Notes: generated from the letters alone by a model not told the origin. A stretch of 64,000 bases of DNA from Solirubrobacter sp963792915 (GCA_963792915.1 CAWBYD010000006.1:930001-994000); one strand, 5' to 3'. Shown: positions 51,997 through 61,050, counted from the stretch's first letter. Numbers and translations are program-made.

Positions 51997-53846
51997 CTCT
52001 CTGCGGGCGGGCGATCCTCCATCATCACGATCGCGCCGCGGACGCCGTTCTGGTCCGGATCGACGCCGATCAGCGGCAGCACGGTCGTCGTGCAGACGAT
52101 CGCACGTCCGCGGCGGTTGACCGCCTCGAGCTCGCGCATCTCGCGCTCGCTGGCGCCGTTGAGCACGGCGCGCAGTGCCGGCGCGAGCTGCTCCGACGGC
52201 AGGCCGATGTCGAGGCTCAGGAAGTGGTGGTCCAGCGCCTCGCCGCCGCGCAGGCCCCACAGGTCCTCGGCGCGGCGGTTCCAGACCTGCACGCGCTGCT
52301 GGACGTCGAGCACGGCCACGCCCACGCCGAGCGAGGTCAGGATGGCCTCCAGGAACTCGTTGACGTGGTTGAGCTCACCGGTGCGATCGCGCAGCTCGTC
52401 GTTGATCGTCTCGAGCTCCTCGTTGGTCGATTGGAGCTCCTCGTTCATCGTCTCGAGCTCTTCGTTCGTCGACTGGAGCTCCTCGTTGGTCGTCTGCAGT
52501 TCCTCGTTGGCGGACTGCAGCTCCTCGTTCGTCGTCTCGAGCTCGTCGATCGTCGACTGCAGCTCCTCGTAGGCCAGCTCGAGGTCGCGCCGGTTGGTCT
52601 CGAGCTCGCCCATCAGCGTGGTGAGCCGGCTGACGTCCTCGAACGTGACGTACGCGGCGAGCGCGGCGTTGCCGGGCGAGAGCAGCGGCGCGATGTTCAC
52701 GTCCAGGCGCCGCGGCTCCCCGCGATCGGGCGTGAACGCGACCTCGCCGATGACGACCCGGCGGCGGTCGCGCAGCACCTGCTCGATCGGCTGCATCAGC
52801 TCGGCCGGTCGCTGCGCCAGCGCCAGCTCCGCCAGCGGCCGCCCGACGTCGCTGAGCGGGATCCCGAACAGCGCGCGCGCCGGCAGGTTCGCGAACGTGA
52901 GCCGGCCGTCGCGGGCGACGATGATCTGTGGGTGCGGGCCGAGCTCCAGCGCCGCGTCGCGGCTGTGGCGCTCGTCCTCGACCTCGTCCGGCGCGGCCGG
53001 CGTGATCGTCCCGACGCGGGTGGTGAGCCCGCCCGGCGGCCGCTTGACGAAGGTGCGCTTCTTGAGGTCGGACGCGACGAACAGGTCCCGGTGGGAGACC
53101 ATCATCTCGGACTTGCCGAGCATCAGGACGCCCGAGCGGTTGAGCGCGAAGTGGAAGTGGCGCAGGATCCTCGCCTGCGTCTCCGCGTTGAAGTAGATCA
53201 GCGCGTTGCGGCAGACGAGCAGGTCAAGGCGCGAGATCGGCGCGTCCTGGACGAGGTTGTTGCGGCCGAAGATGACGGTCCGGCGCAGATCCTTGCGGAA
53301 CCCCCGGTTGTGGTTCGTGCCCTCGAAGTAACGCTGGCGCAGCGCGTCCGGCACGGACTCGAGCTCCTTCGGGCTGTACACCCCGAGCCGCGCCTGGTTG
53401 AGCGCCTGCTCGTCGATGTCGGTCGCGTAGATCTTTACGCGCTCCCGGTATTCGGCCTCGCCCAGCGTCTCGGCGAGCACCATCGCGATCGTGTACGCCT
53501 CCTGGCCGCTCGCGCAGCCCGCGCTCCAGATGCGCAGCGGCTCGTCGTCGGCCTTGCTCGCGAGCAGGGCGGGCAGGATCTCGCCGCGCAGGTGCTCCCA
53601 CACCGGCGCGTCGCGGAAGAACTCGGTGACGTTGATCAGCAGGACCTCGAAGAGCAGCGCGTACTCGTCGGGATGCACCTCGAGGTAGTCCAGGTAGTCG
53701 CTGAACCCCTCGCACCCGACCGCGCCCATGCGCCGGCGGAAGCGCCGCTGCAGGCTCGTTCGCTTGTAGCCGGTGAAGTCCAGCCCGCGCGTGCGCTTGA
53801 GGAACTCGAGCAGCGCCTCGAACGCGGGCTCCGGAACATCGGTCAT
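51993..53846 (-). CDS. CheR methyltransferase fused to PAS domains through a coiled coil
   Basis: 617 residues from the ATG at 53846, which overlaps the CheB stop (ATGA). CheR N-domain (about 5-80), SAM-dependent methyltransferase (about 95-275; RIWSAGCASGQEAYTIAM, ATDIDEQALNQA, CRNALIYF), a PAS-like domain (about 300-410), a striking coiled coil of 7-residue repeats (about 430-490; ELQSTNEELET recurring), and a second PAS (about 495-610). No receptor, CheA or CheY gene is nearby, so a non-chemotaxis signalling role is likely; with CheB it may modify a sensor by glutamate methylation. Confidence 0.9.
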   Translation of the reverse strand: MTDVPEPAFEALLEFLKRTRGLDFTGYKRTSLQRRFRRRMGAVGCEGFSDYLDYLEVHPDEYALLFEVLLINVTEFFRDAPVWEHLRGEILPALLASKADDEPLRIWSAGCASGQEAYTIAMVLAETLGEAEYRERVKIYATDIDEQALNQARLGVYSPKELESVPDALRQRYFEGTNHNRGFRKDLRRTVIFGRNNLVQDAPISRLDLLVCRNALIYFNAETQARILRHFHFALNRSGVLMLGKSEMMVSHRDLFVASDLKKRTFVKRPPGGLTTRVGTITPAAPDEVEDERHSRDAALELGPHPQIIVARDGRLTFANLPARALFGIPLSDVGRPLAELALAQRPAELMQPIEQVLRDRRRVVIGEVAFTPDRGEPRRLDVNIAPLLSPGNAALAAYVTFEDVSRLTTLMGELETNRRDLELAYEELQSTIDELETTNEELQSANEELQTTNEELQSTNEELETMNEELQSTNEELETINDELRDRTGELNHVNEFLEAILTSLGVGVAVLDVQQRVQVWNRRAEDLWGLRGGEALDHHFLSLDIGLPSEQLAPALRAVLNGASEREMRELEAVNRRGRAIVCTTTVLPLIGVDPDQNGVRGAIVMMEDRPPAES

Positions 53847-54469
53847 CCGGCGGCCTCCTCGAGCGTGCCGGTCAGCGCGGCCTCGGCGGCGAGCCGGCGC
53901 AGCAGCGCGGCGACCGCTCCGCCGGGGACGACGTGGTCGGCGCTGGTCGCCGCGAGCGCGTGCTCCGGCATCCCGGGCACGAGTGCATCGGCGGGATCCT
54001 GCACGATCACCGTCCCGCCTGCGCGCTTGACCGCCGCGACGCCGGACGAGCCGTCCTGGAGCGCGCCCGAGAGGACGACGGCGACGGCGCGCTCGCCCCA
54101 GCACTCGGCCAGCGACCGGAACAGCGGGTCGGCCGAGGGGCGGACGCCGTTCTCCCGCGGGCCCTGGCTGAGCCGGACACGCGTGCTCTCGACGAGCAGG
54201 TGATGGTCGGCGGGCGCGACGTAGATCGTCCCGCGGCGCAGCGGCGCGCCGTCCTGCGCGAGCACCGCGCGCAGCGGGCCGGCGCGGTCGAGGATCGGGG
54301 CGAGCAGGCTGCGCCCCGTGGCGGGGATGTGCAGCACCACGCACAGGGCTCCCGGGAAGTCGGCCGGCAGCGTCTCCACGACCCGCTGCAGCGCCTCGAC
54401 GCCGCCGGCGGAAGCGGCCAGCCCGACCATCAGCCGGGGCTGCTCGTCCGGCTCGGCCTCGGCGTTCAT
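53843..54469 (-). CDS. CheB-type methylesterase (no receiver domain)
   Basis: 208 residues, CheB catalytic domain alone. Nucleophile Ser20 in GLAASAGGVEAL, His in VVLHIPATGR near residue 47, and Asp in VLSGALQDGSSG near 138 form the expected triad. It removes methyl esters or deamidates receptor glutamines. Lacking a receiver, it cannot be controlled by CheA phosphorylation. Pairs with the CheR-PAS protein by a 4-base overlap; the two form one transcription unit. Confidence 0.92.
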   Translation of the reverse strand: MNAEAEPDEQPRLMVGLAASAGGVEALQRVVETLPADFPGALCVVLHIPATGRSLLAPILDRAGPLRAVLAQDGAPLRRGTIYVAPADHHLLVESTRVRLSQGPRENGVRPSADPLFRSLAECWGERAVAVVLSGALQDGSSGVAAVKRAGGTVIVQDPADALVPGMPEHALAATSADHVVPGGAVAALLRRLAAEAALTGTLEEAAG

Positions 54470-54536
54470 CCATCTATGAGGCTACGCCGACGGCCCCCGA
54501 TCCGCCAGCGGGACGGTTTGGGTAGCGTCAGGGGCA

Positions 54537-55445
54537 GTGCCCGCCAAGCGCCTCGACGTCGCGATCGGTGACCGGACGCTGTCGCTGTCCAACCTCGACA
54601 AGGTCCTGTATCCGCGCGCGGGGTTCACCAAGGGCCACGTGATCGACTACTACACGCGGATCGCGCCCGTGCTGCTGGCGCACCTGCGCGCGCGGCCGCT
54701 GACGCTCAAGCGCTACCCGAACGGCGTCGAGGACAAGTACTTCTACGAGAAGCGCTGCCCCTCGCACGCGCCGGAGTGGGTGCGCACGGCGGCGGTGTGG
54801 TCGGGCCGCAACGAGGGGAACATCGACTTCTGCCTGTGCGAGGACCTGCCGACGCTCGTATGGCTGGCCAACCTCGCCGATCTGGAGCTGCACACGCCGC
54901 TCGCCCGCGCCCCCGAGATGGACCACCCGACGCTGATCGGGTTCGACCTCGATCCGGGGCCGCCGGCGACCGCGATCGAGTGCGCGCGGGTGGCGCTGGA
55001 ACTGCAGCGGGCATTCTCGCACCTCGGCGTGCAGGGGTTCCCCAAGACGTCGGGCTCGAAGGGCATGCAGGTCTACCTGCCGCTCAACACGCCGGTGACC
55101 TACGACGACACGCGGGCGTTCTCGCGCGGCCTGGCGCAGTTGCTGGAGCGCCGCGACCCGGGCGCCGTCGTGTCGGACATGAGCAAGGCCAAGCGCGCCG
55201 GCAAGGTGTTCGTGGACTGGAGTCAGAACGACCGCCATAAGACGACCGTCAACGTCTACTCGCTGCGCGCGATGGAGCAGCCGACGGTGTCGACGCCGCT
55301 GACCTGGGACGAGGTCTCAGACGCCGCCGACGAAGGCGACCCGGACGCCCTGCGCTTCACGTCCGCCGACGTGCTCGCGCGCGTGACCGAGCTCGGCGAC
55401 CTGTTCGCGCCCGTCCAGACCCTCGAGCAGGAGCTTCCGCGCTAG
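54537..55445 (+). CDS. LigD-type NHEJ polymerase/primase domain protein
   Basis: 302 residues, GTG start. Stand-alone LigD polymerase (AEP primase-polymerase): LSNLDKVLYPRAGFTKGHVIDYY, FYEKRCPSHAPEWV, HPTLIGFDLDPGP (metal Asp pair DLDPG), FPKTSGSKGMQVYLPL, and VFVDWSQNDRHKTTVNVYSLR. It fills gaps at broken ends with nucleotides, preferring ribonucleotides in known homologues. Its partner ligase is at 45623-47044, so LigD is split by about 7.5 kb. The stop overlaps the HxlR gene stop. Confidence 0.93.
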   Translation: MPAKRLDVAIGDRTLSLSNLDKVLYPRAGFTKGHVIDYYTRIAPVLLAHLRARPLTLKRYPNGVEDKYFYEKRCPSHAPEWVRTAAVWSGRNEGNIDFCLCEDLPTLVWLANLADLELHTPLARAPEMDHPTLIGFDLDPGPPATAIECARVALELQRAFSHLGVQGFPKTSGSKGMQVYLPLNTPVTYDDTRAFSRGLAQLLERRDPGAVVSDMSKAKRAGKVFVDWSQNDRHKTTVNVYSLRAMEQPTVSTPLTWDEVSDAADEGDPDALRFTSADVLARVTELGDLFAPVQTLEQELPR

Positions 55446-55894
55446 GCGCCGGGGCCGGGGTGGGCGACCACGTCGCGCGGCGTCAGGTCCTGCCGGCAGG
55501 CCAGGCAGCGCCGGCGGTCGTCGAGGCCGCCGCCGCAGTCGCGATGCTCGAGCACGAGCGGCGGCCCGGCGGGCGCGTAGTAGCGGTCGCCGAACTGCAG
55601 CAGCGAGACGATCACCGGCCACAGGTCGAGGCCCTTGGCGGTGAGCCGGTACTCGAAGCGCTCCGGGCGCTCCTGGTAGCGGACCCGTTCCAGCACCCCC
55701 TCCTCGACGAGCCGGGCGAGCCGCGCGGTGAGCACGTTGCGGGCGATCCCGAGCCGCGCAGCGAACTCGTCGAAGCGGCGGCGCCCGAGGAACGCCTCGC
55801 GCAGCACGAGCAGCGTCCAGCGCTCGCCCAGCAGCTCGAGCGACTTGGCCACCGAGCAGTTCTGGCCGTCGTAGGTCCGGGGAAGCACGTACAC
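55442..55894 (-). CDS. HxlR-family transcription regulator
   Basis: 150 residues from a GTG at 55894. Winged HTH of HxlR type: CSVAKSLELLGERWTLLVLREAFLG, RRFDEFAARLGIARNVLTARL, and ERVRYQERPERFEYRLTAKG; a C-terminal zinc-like Cys set (HRDCGG ... RRCLACRQ) may add a metal site. HxlR proteins are usually repressors sensing thiol or quinone stress; the N-terminal Cys in QNCSVAK is the typical redox Cys position. Divergent from the DHA2 transporter, with a dyad at 55909-55936. Confidence 0.9.
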   Translation of the reverse strand: MYVLPRTYDGQNCSVAKSLELLGERWTLLVLREAFLGRRRFDEFAARLGIARNVLTARLARLVEEGVLERVRYQERPERFEYRLTAKGLDLWPVIVSLLQFGDRYYAPAGPPLVLEHRDCGGGLDDRRRCLACRQDLTPRDVVAHPGPGA

Positions 55895-55908
55895 TAGGGT
55901 AGCGTCAA

Positions 55909-55936
55909 GCAACGAACTCGTGTTAGAGTCGGTTGC
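55909..55936. promoter_or_regulatory. Dyad operator between HxlR gene and efflux pump
   Basis: Left arm GCAACGAACTC (55909-55919), 6-base centre, right arm GAGTCGGTTGC (55926-55936); 9 of 11 positions are complementary. It ends directly at the pump ATG (55937) and lies 15 bases upstream of the HxlR start. Position suits a repressor blocking the pump and itself. Confidence 0.6.
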
Positions 55937-57373
55937 ATGAAGCAACTCGACCGCCGCTGGAAGGTCCTGCTCGTCACCGCCGTGGCCGTCTTCATGGCCT
56001 TCCTCGACGTGACGATCGTCAACGTCGCGTTCCCGAGCATCCGCCGGGCGTTCCCGGACACGTCGCTGGCCGGGCTCTCGTGGGTGCTGAACGCCTACAA
56101 CATCGTCTTCGCGGCGCTGCTCGTGCCGGCCGGCCGGCTGGCGGACCTGCTGGGCCGGCGGCGGCTGTTCTTCATCGGGATGGCGATCTTCCTGGCCGCA
56201 TCCGCGCTGTGCGGGCTCGCGCCGTCGCCCGCCGTGCTGGTGGGCGCGCGCGTGCTGCAGGCGGCGGGCGCGGCGGTGCTCGTGCCGACCTCGCTGGCGC
56301 TGCTGCTGCCGGAGTTCCCGCCCGCGCGGCGCGCGACCGCGACGGCGCTGTGGGGCGCGGTCGGCGGCATCGCGGCCGCCACGGGTCCCTCGCTCGGCGG
56401 CCTGCTGATCGCCTGGTCGGGTTGGCGGCTCGTGTTCTTCGCGAACCTCGTGTTCGGCGCGGTGGCGGTGCTGCCGGCACGACGCCTGCTGCGCGAGGCG
56501 CGCGATCCGGACCGCGGCGCGGTGCCCGACGCGCTCGGCGTGTCGCTGCTGGCGCTGGGCGTGGGCGCGCTGTCGCTGGCGATCGTCCAGGCGCCCGCCT
56601 GGGGCTGGGGGAGCGCGCGGATCGCGGGCGCGTTCGCAGCCGCCGCCGTGCTGCTCGGCGGCTTCGTCTGGCGCTCGGCGACGCATCCGCATCCGGTGCT
56701 CGAGCTGTCGCTGTTCCGCGTGCGCTCGTTCGCGGTCGCCGTCGGCGGCGTCGGCGTGTTCGCGCTCGGGTTCTACGCGCTGCTGCTGGCCAACATCCTG
56801 TTCCTGACGTCGGTCTGGGGCTGGTCGACGCTGCACGCCGGCGTCGCCGTCACGCCCGGGCCGCTGATGGCGGCGCTCTCGAGCGCCAACGCGGGGCGGC
56901 TGGCCGACCGGTTCGGCTCGCGCGCGGTCGCGCTGCCCGGCGGGCTCGTCTTTGCCGCCGGATGCCTGTGGCTGGCGCTCGGCCTCGGCGCCACGCCGGC
57001 CTACGCGAGCGACTTCCTGCCCGGCACGCTGCTCACCGGCATGGGCGTCGGCCTCTCGTTCTCGGGCTGGAGCTCGGCCGCCGTGGCGCATCTTCCGCCC
57101 GCGCGCTTCGCCACCGGCAGCGCGATCTCGGCCTGTTGCCGCCAGCTCGGCGCCGTGCTCGGCATCGCCGCGCTGATCGCCGTGCTCGGTGACGGTATGA
57201 CGCTGCCCGTCTTTCACCGCGCGTACACGCTGATGGCGGTCACCGGGGCGACCGCCGCGGTGGTCGCGCTCGCCCTCGGCCGCGTTCGCGCTACCGTGCC
57301 TGCATGGGCCTCGAAGAGCACACCCTCGACGACACCATCGCCCGAACCTGCGCCGTCTGCGGCGCGCGGCTGA
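55937..57373 (+). CDS. MFS drug efflux transporter, DHA2 (EmrB/QacA) family
   Basis: 478 residues with about 14 hydrophobic segments. Motifs: helix 1 MAFLDVTIVNVAFPSI with the family Asp, motif A-like GRLADLLGRRRLF, and motif C-like ALWGAVGGIAAATGPSLGGLL. It should export hydrophobic compounds by proton antiport. Its regulation by the divergent HxlR protein through the dyad is likely. The C-terminal 23 codons overlap a downstream small gene in another frame. Confidence 0.92.
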   Translation: MKQLDRRWKVLLVTAVAVFMAFLDVTIVNVAFPSIRRAFPDTSLAGLSWVLNAYNIVFAALLVPAGRLADLLGRRRLFFIGMAIFLAASALCGLAPSPAVLVGARVLQAAGAAVLVPTSLALLLPEFPPARRATATALWGAVGGIAAATGPSLGGLLIAWSGWRLVFFANLVFGAVAVLPARRLLREARDPDRGAVPDALGVSLLALGVGALSLAIVQAPAWGWGSARIAGAFAAAAVLLGGFVWRSATHPHPVLELSLFRVRSFAVAVGGVGVFALGFYALLLANILFLTSVWGWSTLHAGVAVTPGPLMAALSSANAGRLADRFGSRAVALPGGLVFAAGCLWLALGLGATPAYASDFLPGTLLTGMGVGLSFSGWSSAAVAHLPPARFATGSAISACCRQLGAVLGIAALIAVLGDGMTLPVFHRAYTLMAVTGATAAVVALALGRVRATVPAWASKSTPSTTPSPEPAPSAARG

Positions 57374-57477
57374 CGACTCAGGAGATCGAGGGCGGCCGGG
57401 AGTCCGGCGGCCCGTTCCTGTGCACCGTCCACGCGCTGGAAGAGGGCCCGGCGGACGAGCTCGCCGACAGCGAGTAG
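57304..57477 (+). CDS. Small CxxC...C zinc-binding-like protein
   Basis: 57 residues from the ATG at 57304, overlapping the MFS gene by 70 bases in a different frame and then continuing alone to 57477. It contains TCAVCGARLTTQE and PFLCTVHALEE, a CxxC with C/H pair typical of small zinc knuckles, in an otherwise acidic sequence. Codon use outside the overlap is normal for the window. I have no family name. The overlap suggests coupling to the pump, or that the pump ends earlier. Confidence 0.55.
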   Translation: MGLEEHTLDDTIARTCAVCGARLTTQEIEGGRESGGPFLCTVHALEEGPADELADSE

Positions 57478-57573
57478 CCGCGGCTGTCGAACGATGCTCG
57501 CCATGCGAGCAAACTTCGACACGCGTGGAGTCGAGGACAGGTCCTGGCCTGAATCGCCCCTAGCGTGCGCGGC

Positions 57574-57981
57574 ATGGCTCACGAACCTCGCCAGCTCGCG
57601 TTCCTCGGCCGCACGGGCCGCATCAAGCACTACGGCATCGCGCTCGAGGGCGACCCTCGCCGCGAGCTCGCGGTCGCCACGCGCCGCCGCGCGGAGGAGA
57701 TCCCGTCCGGCGCCTACGGCTTCACGATCGCCCACGACGCGAAGTTCGCCGCGCTCGCGATCGTGTACTGGTGGGCGAACGAGAACGAGCTGCACGCGCG
57801 CTACTTCTCGGCCCCGCGCGACGAGCCGTCGGAGCTGCAGCCGTTCACGAGCACCGGCCTGGCGTGCGTGTGGGAGCTCGAGGTGATCGACTTCGAGCGC
57901 CGGGCCTGGCTCGAGGACGTCCTGATCGCGGGCGACCCCGAGGCCTACCTGGCGCGCGAGCTGCAGCCGCTGGCCGTCTGA
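57574..57981 (+). CDS. Hypothetical 135-residue protein
   Basis: Start at the ATG 57574 (GTG 57565 is possible). Soluble alpha/beta protein without signal: LAFLGRTGRIKHYGIALEGD, IPSGAYGFTIAHDAKFAALAIVYWWAN, FTSTGLACVWELEVIDFERRAW, LARELQPL. The even mix of hydrophobic strands and charged helices and normal codon use indicate a real gene; I do not recognise the family. It is followed by a strong bidirectional terminator. Confidence 0.65.
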   Translation: MAHEPRQLAFLGRTGRIKHYGIALEGDPRRELAVATRRRAEEIPSGAYGFTIAHDAKFAALAIVYWWANENELHARYFSAPRDEPSELQPFTSTGLACVWELEVIDFERRAWLEDVLIAGDPEAYLARELQPLAV

Positions 57982-57985
57982 GCGC

Positions 57986-58015
57986 GCGGTGGCGCCGCCG
58001 GGGCGGCGCCACCGC
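57986..58015. terminator. Long perfect hairpin between convergent genes
   Basis: GCGGTGGCGCCGCC (57986-57999) is repeated as its reverse complement at 58002-58015 with two bases between, so about 12-13 pairs form around a small loop. It starts 4 bases after one stop and ends 8 bases before the other, the layout of a bidirectional terminator. Confidence 0.75.
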
Positions 58016-58023
58016 TGAAAGCG

Positions 58024-59859
58024 CTAGGCGGGCGCTCCCACGAGCTTCTGCGCGGCGTCGGCGATCGCGTCCGCGTCGATCCTCGCGCCGTGCAGCAGCT
58101 CCGCGGGCGTCCCGGAGCCGGGGATCTCGCGCACCGCGAGCTTGACGACGTGGGCGCTCTCGCCGGCCGCCGCGAGCGCCTCGAGCACCGCGTCGCCGAG
58201 GCCGCCCTCGGGCGCGTGGTCCTCGACCGTGACGATCCCGCCGCACTCGCGGGCCGCCGCGGCGACGGCCTCGCCGTCGATCGGCTTGATCGAATAGCAG
58301 TCGAGCACGCGCGCGTGCACGCCGCCGCCCGCGAGCCGCTCGGCGGCCTTGACCGCCTCGTCGAGCGTGATCCCGCACGCGATGATCGCGACGTCCGAGC
58401 CGTCGACCGCGACGCGGCTGCCGCCGATCGTGACCGCCTCGCCGGGCGCCGTGCGGACCGGGGTCTTGGCCCGCAGCGTGCGGATGAACGAGATCCCGTC
58501 GCGGTCGGCCAGCGCGGCGACGAGCTTGGCGGCCTGGTTGGCGTCGCTCGGGTGCACGACGGTCGAGCCGTGGATGGCGCGCAGCGAGGCGATGTCCTCG
58601 AGCGCCATCTGCGACGGGCCGTCCTCGCCGATCGAGACGCCCGCGTGCGAGCCCGACAGCACGAGCTTGGCGCGCGAGATCGAGGCCATGCGCACGAAGT
58701 CGTACGCACGTGAGAGGAAGGCCGCGAACGTCGACACGTACGGCGTGTAGCCGCGCGCCTGCATGCCGACCGCCGCGGCGACCAGCTGCTGCTCGGCGAT
58801 GAACATCTCGAAGTAGCGGTCCGGGTGGGCCGCCCGGAAGTCCTCCGAGTGCGTCGAGTTCGAGACCTCGCCGTCGAGCGCGACGATGTCGCCGCGCAGC
58901 GAGCCGAGCGCGGCCAGCGTCTCGCCGTAGGCCTTGCGCGTCGGGACCTCCTCGCCGAGCTCGTAGGACGGCAGGTCGCCGCCGCCCGTCGGGTGCTCGG
59001 CCGGCCGGCCCGGCGCCGGCGCCGGCACGTCGACCGTGAGCCGGCGGTCGCCGCCCAGCTCCTTGATCGCACCCTCAGGGTCATCCAGAGGTTTACCGTG
59101 CTTGCCGGGCTGGTCCTCGACCGCCTTGACGCCCTTGCCCTTCTTGGTGCGGGCGACGATCGCGGTCGGGCGGTCGGTCGTGGCCTCGGCCTCGGCGTAG
59201 GCCTCCTCGATCGCCTCCACGTCGTGGCCGTCGATCGGCAGCGCCTTCCAGCCGAACGCCTCGAGCCGGCGGACGTAGCCGTTGAGGTCCCAGCCGAGCA
59301 TCGTCTCGCGCGTCTGGCCCAGGCGGTTGACGTCGATGATCGCGGTGACGTTGTCCAGGCCCTCCCAGCCGGCGTGCTGGAAGGCCTCCCACATCGAGCC
59401 CTCGGCCATCTCGGAGTCGCCGCACAGGACCCACACGCGGTAGGGCAGCTTGTCCAGCTCGCGGCCGGCCATCGCCACCCCGACGCCGATCGGCAGGCCC
59501 TGCCCGAGCGACCCGGTGGCGACGTCGGTCGGGGGAATCCGCGGCGTCGGGTGGCCCTCGAGCCGCGAGCCGAGCTTGCGGAACGTCAGCAGCTCCGCGT
59601 CGTCGATCGCCCCCACGGCCTTGAGCACCGCGTAGTAGAGCGGCGACGCGTGGCCCTTGGAGAAGATCAGGTGGTCGTTGGCGGGGTTCTCGGGATGCGC
59701 GTAGTCGAGCCGGAGATGGCCGTCGATCAGGACCGCCATCAGGTCGGCGGCTGACATCGAGCTCGTCGGATGCCCCGAGCCGGCGGCCGCCGACGAACGT
59801 ACGGAGTCGACGCGCAGCTGCTGGCCGAGCTCGCGCCGGAAGTCCGCGTCGTGAGTCAC
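58024..59859 (-). CDS. tkt: Transketolase
   Basis: 611 residues from a GTG at 59859. Shorter than the usual 660-700, like the two-part transketolases joined in one chain. TPP-binding half: GSGHPTSSMSAADL, SKGHASPLYYA, GSLGQGLPIGVG, and GDSEMAEGSMWEAF ... VNRLGQT. Second half: EVSNSTHSEDF, pyrimidine-binding SGSHAGVSIGEDGPSQMALED, and a C-terminal domain. It transfers two-carbon units in the pentose phosphate pathway. The GTG shares one base with the transaldolase stop (TAGTG), so the genes are coupled. Confidence 0.93.
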   Translation of the reverse strand: MTHDADFRRELGQQLRVDSVRSSAAAGSGHPTSSMSAADLMAVLIDGHLRLDYAHPENPANDHLIFSKGHASPLYYAVLKAVGAIDDAELLTFRKLGSRLEGHPTPRIPPTDVATGSLGQGLPIGVGVAMAGRELDKLPYRVWVLCGDSEMAEGSMWEAFQHAGWEGLDNVTAIIDVNRLGQTRETMLGWDLNGYVRRLEAFGWKALPIDGHDVEAIEEAYAEAEATTDRPTAIVARTKKGKGVKAVEDQPGKHGKPLDDPEGAIKELGGDRRLTVDVPAPAPGRPAEHPTGGGDLPSYELGEEVPTRKAYGETLAALGSLRGDIVALDGEVSNSTHSEDFRAAHPDRYFEMFIAEQQLVAAAVGMQARGYTPYVSTFAAFLSRAYDFVRMASISRAKLVLSGSHAGVSIGEDGPSQMALEDIASLRAIHGSTVVHPSDANQAAKLVAALADRDGISFIRTLRAKTPVRTAPGEAVTIGGSRVAVDGSDVAIIACGITLDEAVKAAERLAGGGVHARVLDCYSIKPIDGEAVAAAARECGGIVTVEDHAPEGGLGDAVLEALAAAGESAHVVKLAVREIPGSGTPAELLHGARIDADAIADAAQKLVGAPA

Positions 59860-60962
59860 TACGCGGCCACCAGCTTCAGCTTGCCCTCGAGGCCCCCGAT
59901 CAGATCCGCGAAGCTCTTGGCGAACTTCTCGACGCCCTCGGTCTCGAGCACCGCCACGACGTCGTCGTAGGAGATGCCGGCGGCCTCGAAGGACTCGAAG
60001 ATCCGGGTGGCCTCGTCGACGTTCTCCAGCAGCGTGTCGCCGCGGATCTCGCCGTGATCCTCGACGGCGTCGGCGGTCTCGCGCGGCATCGTGTTCACGG
60101 TGTCGGGGCCGACGAGCTCCTCGACGTAGATCACGTCGCGGTACGCCGGGTTCTTGGTCGAGGTCGACGCCCACAGGCAGCGCTGCTTCGTCGCGCCCTT
60201 GGCCTCGAGCTCCTGCCACTCGGGGGTCGAGAAGACCTCCTCGTAGACGCGGTAGGCGAGCTTCGCGTTGGCGATCGCCAGCGTGCCCTTGAGCTCGTCG
60301 TGGCCGCCGAGCGCGTCGAGCCGCTTGTCGGCCTCGGTGTCCACGCGCGAGACGAAGAACGAGGCGACCGACGCGAGCTTGCCGCTCGGGTCGCCGCCGC
60401 CGTCCACGAAGCGCTTGACGCCGCGCACGTAGGCCTCGGCGACCGCGCGGTGGCGCTCGAGCGAGAAGATCAGCGTGACGTTGACCGGGATGCCCTTGGC
60501 GATCGTGTCCTCGATCGACTGCAGGCCGGCGAGCGTCGCGGGGATCTTGATGAAGAGGTTCGGGCGGTCGACCAGGCCGTGGAGGAACTCGGCCGCCTCG
60601 GACGTGCCCTGCGTGTCGTTCGCCAGGTTGGGGTCCACTTCGAGCGACACCCAGCCGTCCTTGCCGTTGCCGCCGTCCCAGGTGGGCCGCAGCACGTCGC
60701 AGGCGTCGCGGATGTCGTCCTTGGCGAGCTGCCAGAAGATCTCCGTCGGGTCGGTGAGCTCGGTGCTGAGCTCGCGGATCTGGTCGTCGTAGGCGTCGCC
60801 TGAAGCGATCGCGCCCTGGAAGATCGTCGGGTTCGACGTGACCCCCACGACGCCGCGGTCGACGAGGGCCTTCAGGTCCCCGTCCTTGACGAAGCGGCGC
60901 GAGAGGTAGTCGATCCAGACGCTCTGGTCGTGCTCGCCGAGCTGCTGGAGCGGAGTCGACAT
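59859..60962 (-). CDS. tal: Transaldolase
   Basis: 367 residues, a class typical of actinobacteria (TalA/B-like long form). TIM barrel with SNPTIFQGAIASG, active Lys in NLFIKIPATLAGL (about residue 140), VNVTLIFSLERH, ASFFVSRVDTEADKRL and ASTSTKNPAYRD. It moves dihydroxyacetone units between sugar phosphates. With transketolase it forms the non-oxidative pentose phosphate module. The ATG at 60962 is preceded by GAAAGGACT. Confidence 0.95.
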   Translation of the reverse strand: MSTPLQQLGEHDQSVWIDYLSRRFVKDGDLKALVDRGVVGVTSNPTIFQGAIASGDAYDDQIRELSTELTDPTEIFWQLAKDDIRDACDVLRPTWDGGNGKDGWVSLEVDPNLANDTQGTSEAAEFLHGLVDRPNLFIKIPATLAGLQSIEDTIAKGIPVNVTLIFSLERHRAVAEAYVRGVKRFVDGGGDPSGKLASVASFFVSRVDTEADKRLDALGGHDELKGTLAIANAKLAYRVYEEVFSTPEWQELEAKGATKQRCLWASTSTKNPAYRDVIYVEELVGPDTVNTMPRETADAVEDHGEIRGDTLLENVDEATRIFESFEAAGISYDDVVAVLETEGVEKFAKSFADLIGGLEGKLKLVAA

Positions 60963-61050
60963 GAATGAGTCCTTTCGGCTGGGGGCGTGCCGTACATCGT
61001 GACACTCCCCGATACCAAGGATCTGCCCGAGTCGTGAAGCTGCGAAACGG

